Positions 63,710 to 64,000 of a stretch of DNA of 64,000 nucleotides are shown one piece after another. The stretch's first letter is position 1. Every line of letters starts with the position of its first letter. The position numbers were made by a program, and so were the translations under genes. Below the pieces are notes generated by a model that worked only from the letters and a program-made list of their open reading frames with translations, made no database searches and had not been told where the DNA came from. Source of the DNA: a gamma proteobacterium HTCC5015 (GTDB taxonomy: Bacteria; Pseudomonadota; Gammaproteobacteria; HTCC5015); NCBI GenBank assembly GCA_000155715.1, contig DS990605.1, forward strand, positions 1,284 to 65,283, read 5' to 3'.

Positions 63710-64000
63710 TTGGTGTTTCCTATAAGTTGTTGGGGCTCTCCCGCGAGGGGAGAGGGAGCAGCTCCGTATTTGCTGGGAGCTAACCAGTGCCGTGGGTCGG
63801 GTTTATGCCTCGTCGTCATCCTGAACTTGATTCAGGATCTCCCCATCAAAACCCCGATATGAAGACTCCAGATCCAGTCTGGAATGAAGCAGGCTTTTCG
63901 CAATGACGGCAAACGGCTCCACTGCACCTGCAAATATTGGGGGTATTGTGCGGATTGCGCCGAGAGATCGAAGGGCGGGATTGTCCATAAATCGGTTATT
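63710..64000. repeat. Non-coding right edge with repeat fragments
   Basis: CTCTCCC/GGGGAGAGGG at 63737-63760 recalls the gap near 3004-3040. A family-C motif lies at about 63806-63838 (CGTCATCCTGAACTTGATTC) and a decayed relative at 63860-63885 (CCAGATCCAGTCTGGAAT). No gene seen; an upstream gene may begin beyond the edge. Confidence 0.55.

Overview
The window looks like chromosome of a marine-type gammaproteobacterium, most likely from the Cellvibrionales/Pseudomonadales neighbourhood. I infer this from gene order and protein types: tyrS / M23 peptidase / anmK, erpA–bactofilin–DUF6776–argC, bfd–bfr, rppH–ptsP, the mrdA–rodA–mltB–rlpA–dacA–DAAT–DUF493–lipB–lipA cluster, amgK–murU and rnfABCDGE. 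The species cannot be named from the sequence. No rRNA, tRNA, CRISPR array, prophage or complete insertion sequence was recognised. Coding density is high up to about 34 kb. After that, gaps fill with dispersed palindromic repeats.

Region by region. 0–9.4 kb: start of tyrS, a murein endopeptidase, anmK, a short-type citrate synthase, erpA/bactofilin/DUF6776/argC, a Fur-box-controlled bfd with bfr, a MITE-like element and dcd. 9.4–12.2 kb: one very large Gly-rich secreted protein ending in a GlyGly-CTERM sorting tail. 12.4–23 kb: HAD-IB phosphatase, rppH–ptsP, a TlpA-like thioredoxin with hemJ, mrp/apbC, metG, an alpha/beta hydrolase and a 7TMR-DISM diguanylate cyclase. 23.3–29.3 kb: complete rnfABCDGE operon behind an AT-rich leader with a perfect 20-bp palindrome. 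29.5–33.8 kb: a five-gene operon for a copper-type RiPP (hvfA precursor, hvfB MNIO enzyme, a membrane-anchored FMN/Fe-S glutamate-synthase-like protein, a DoxX/HvfX protein, hvfC). 33.9–42.8 kb: tesB, a HAD protein overlapping mazG, a YfaZ-like protein, amgK–murU, a DUF4442 thioesterase and a PAS-GGDEF-EAL protein. 43–52 kb: lipoylation and cell-wall elongation cluster. 52–64 kb: ppa, adk, a secreted nuclease, malic enzyme with a structured leader, a 5'-3' exonuclease whose C-terminus is repeat-encoded, a solute-binding protein, a sodium/solute symporter, a thioesterase, DUF2804 and a fatty-acid desaturase, all separated by repeats.

How the genes work together. Several sets are coherent: peptidoglycan elongation, remodelling and recycling (M23, AnmK, AmgK, MurU, PBP2, RodA, MltB, RlpA, PBP5, bactofilin); Fe-S, lipoate and heme cofactors (ErpA, Mrp, LipA/B, HemJ); iron storage (Bfd, Bfr); and membrane electron transfer (Rnf).

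The most interesting unit is the hvf-type RiPP operon. Its precursor carries eight EGKCG cores in four doublets. The normal MNIO and partner genes are interrupted by a large predicted redox enzyme that is not part of the Hvf set I know, and the operon sits directly behind rnf. This is the best candidate for an undescribed variant system. The functional link between these parts is inference.
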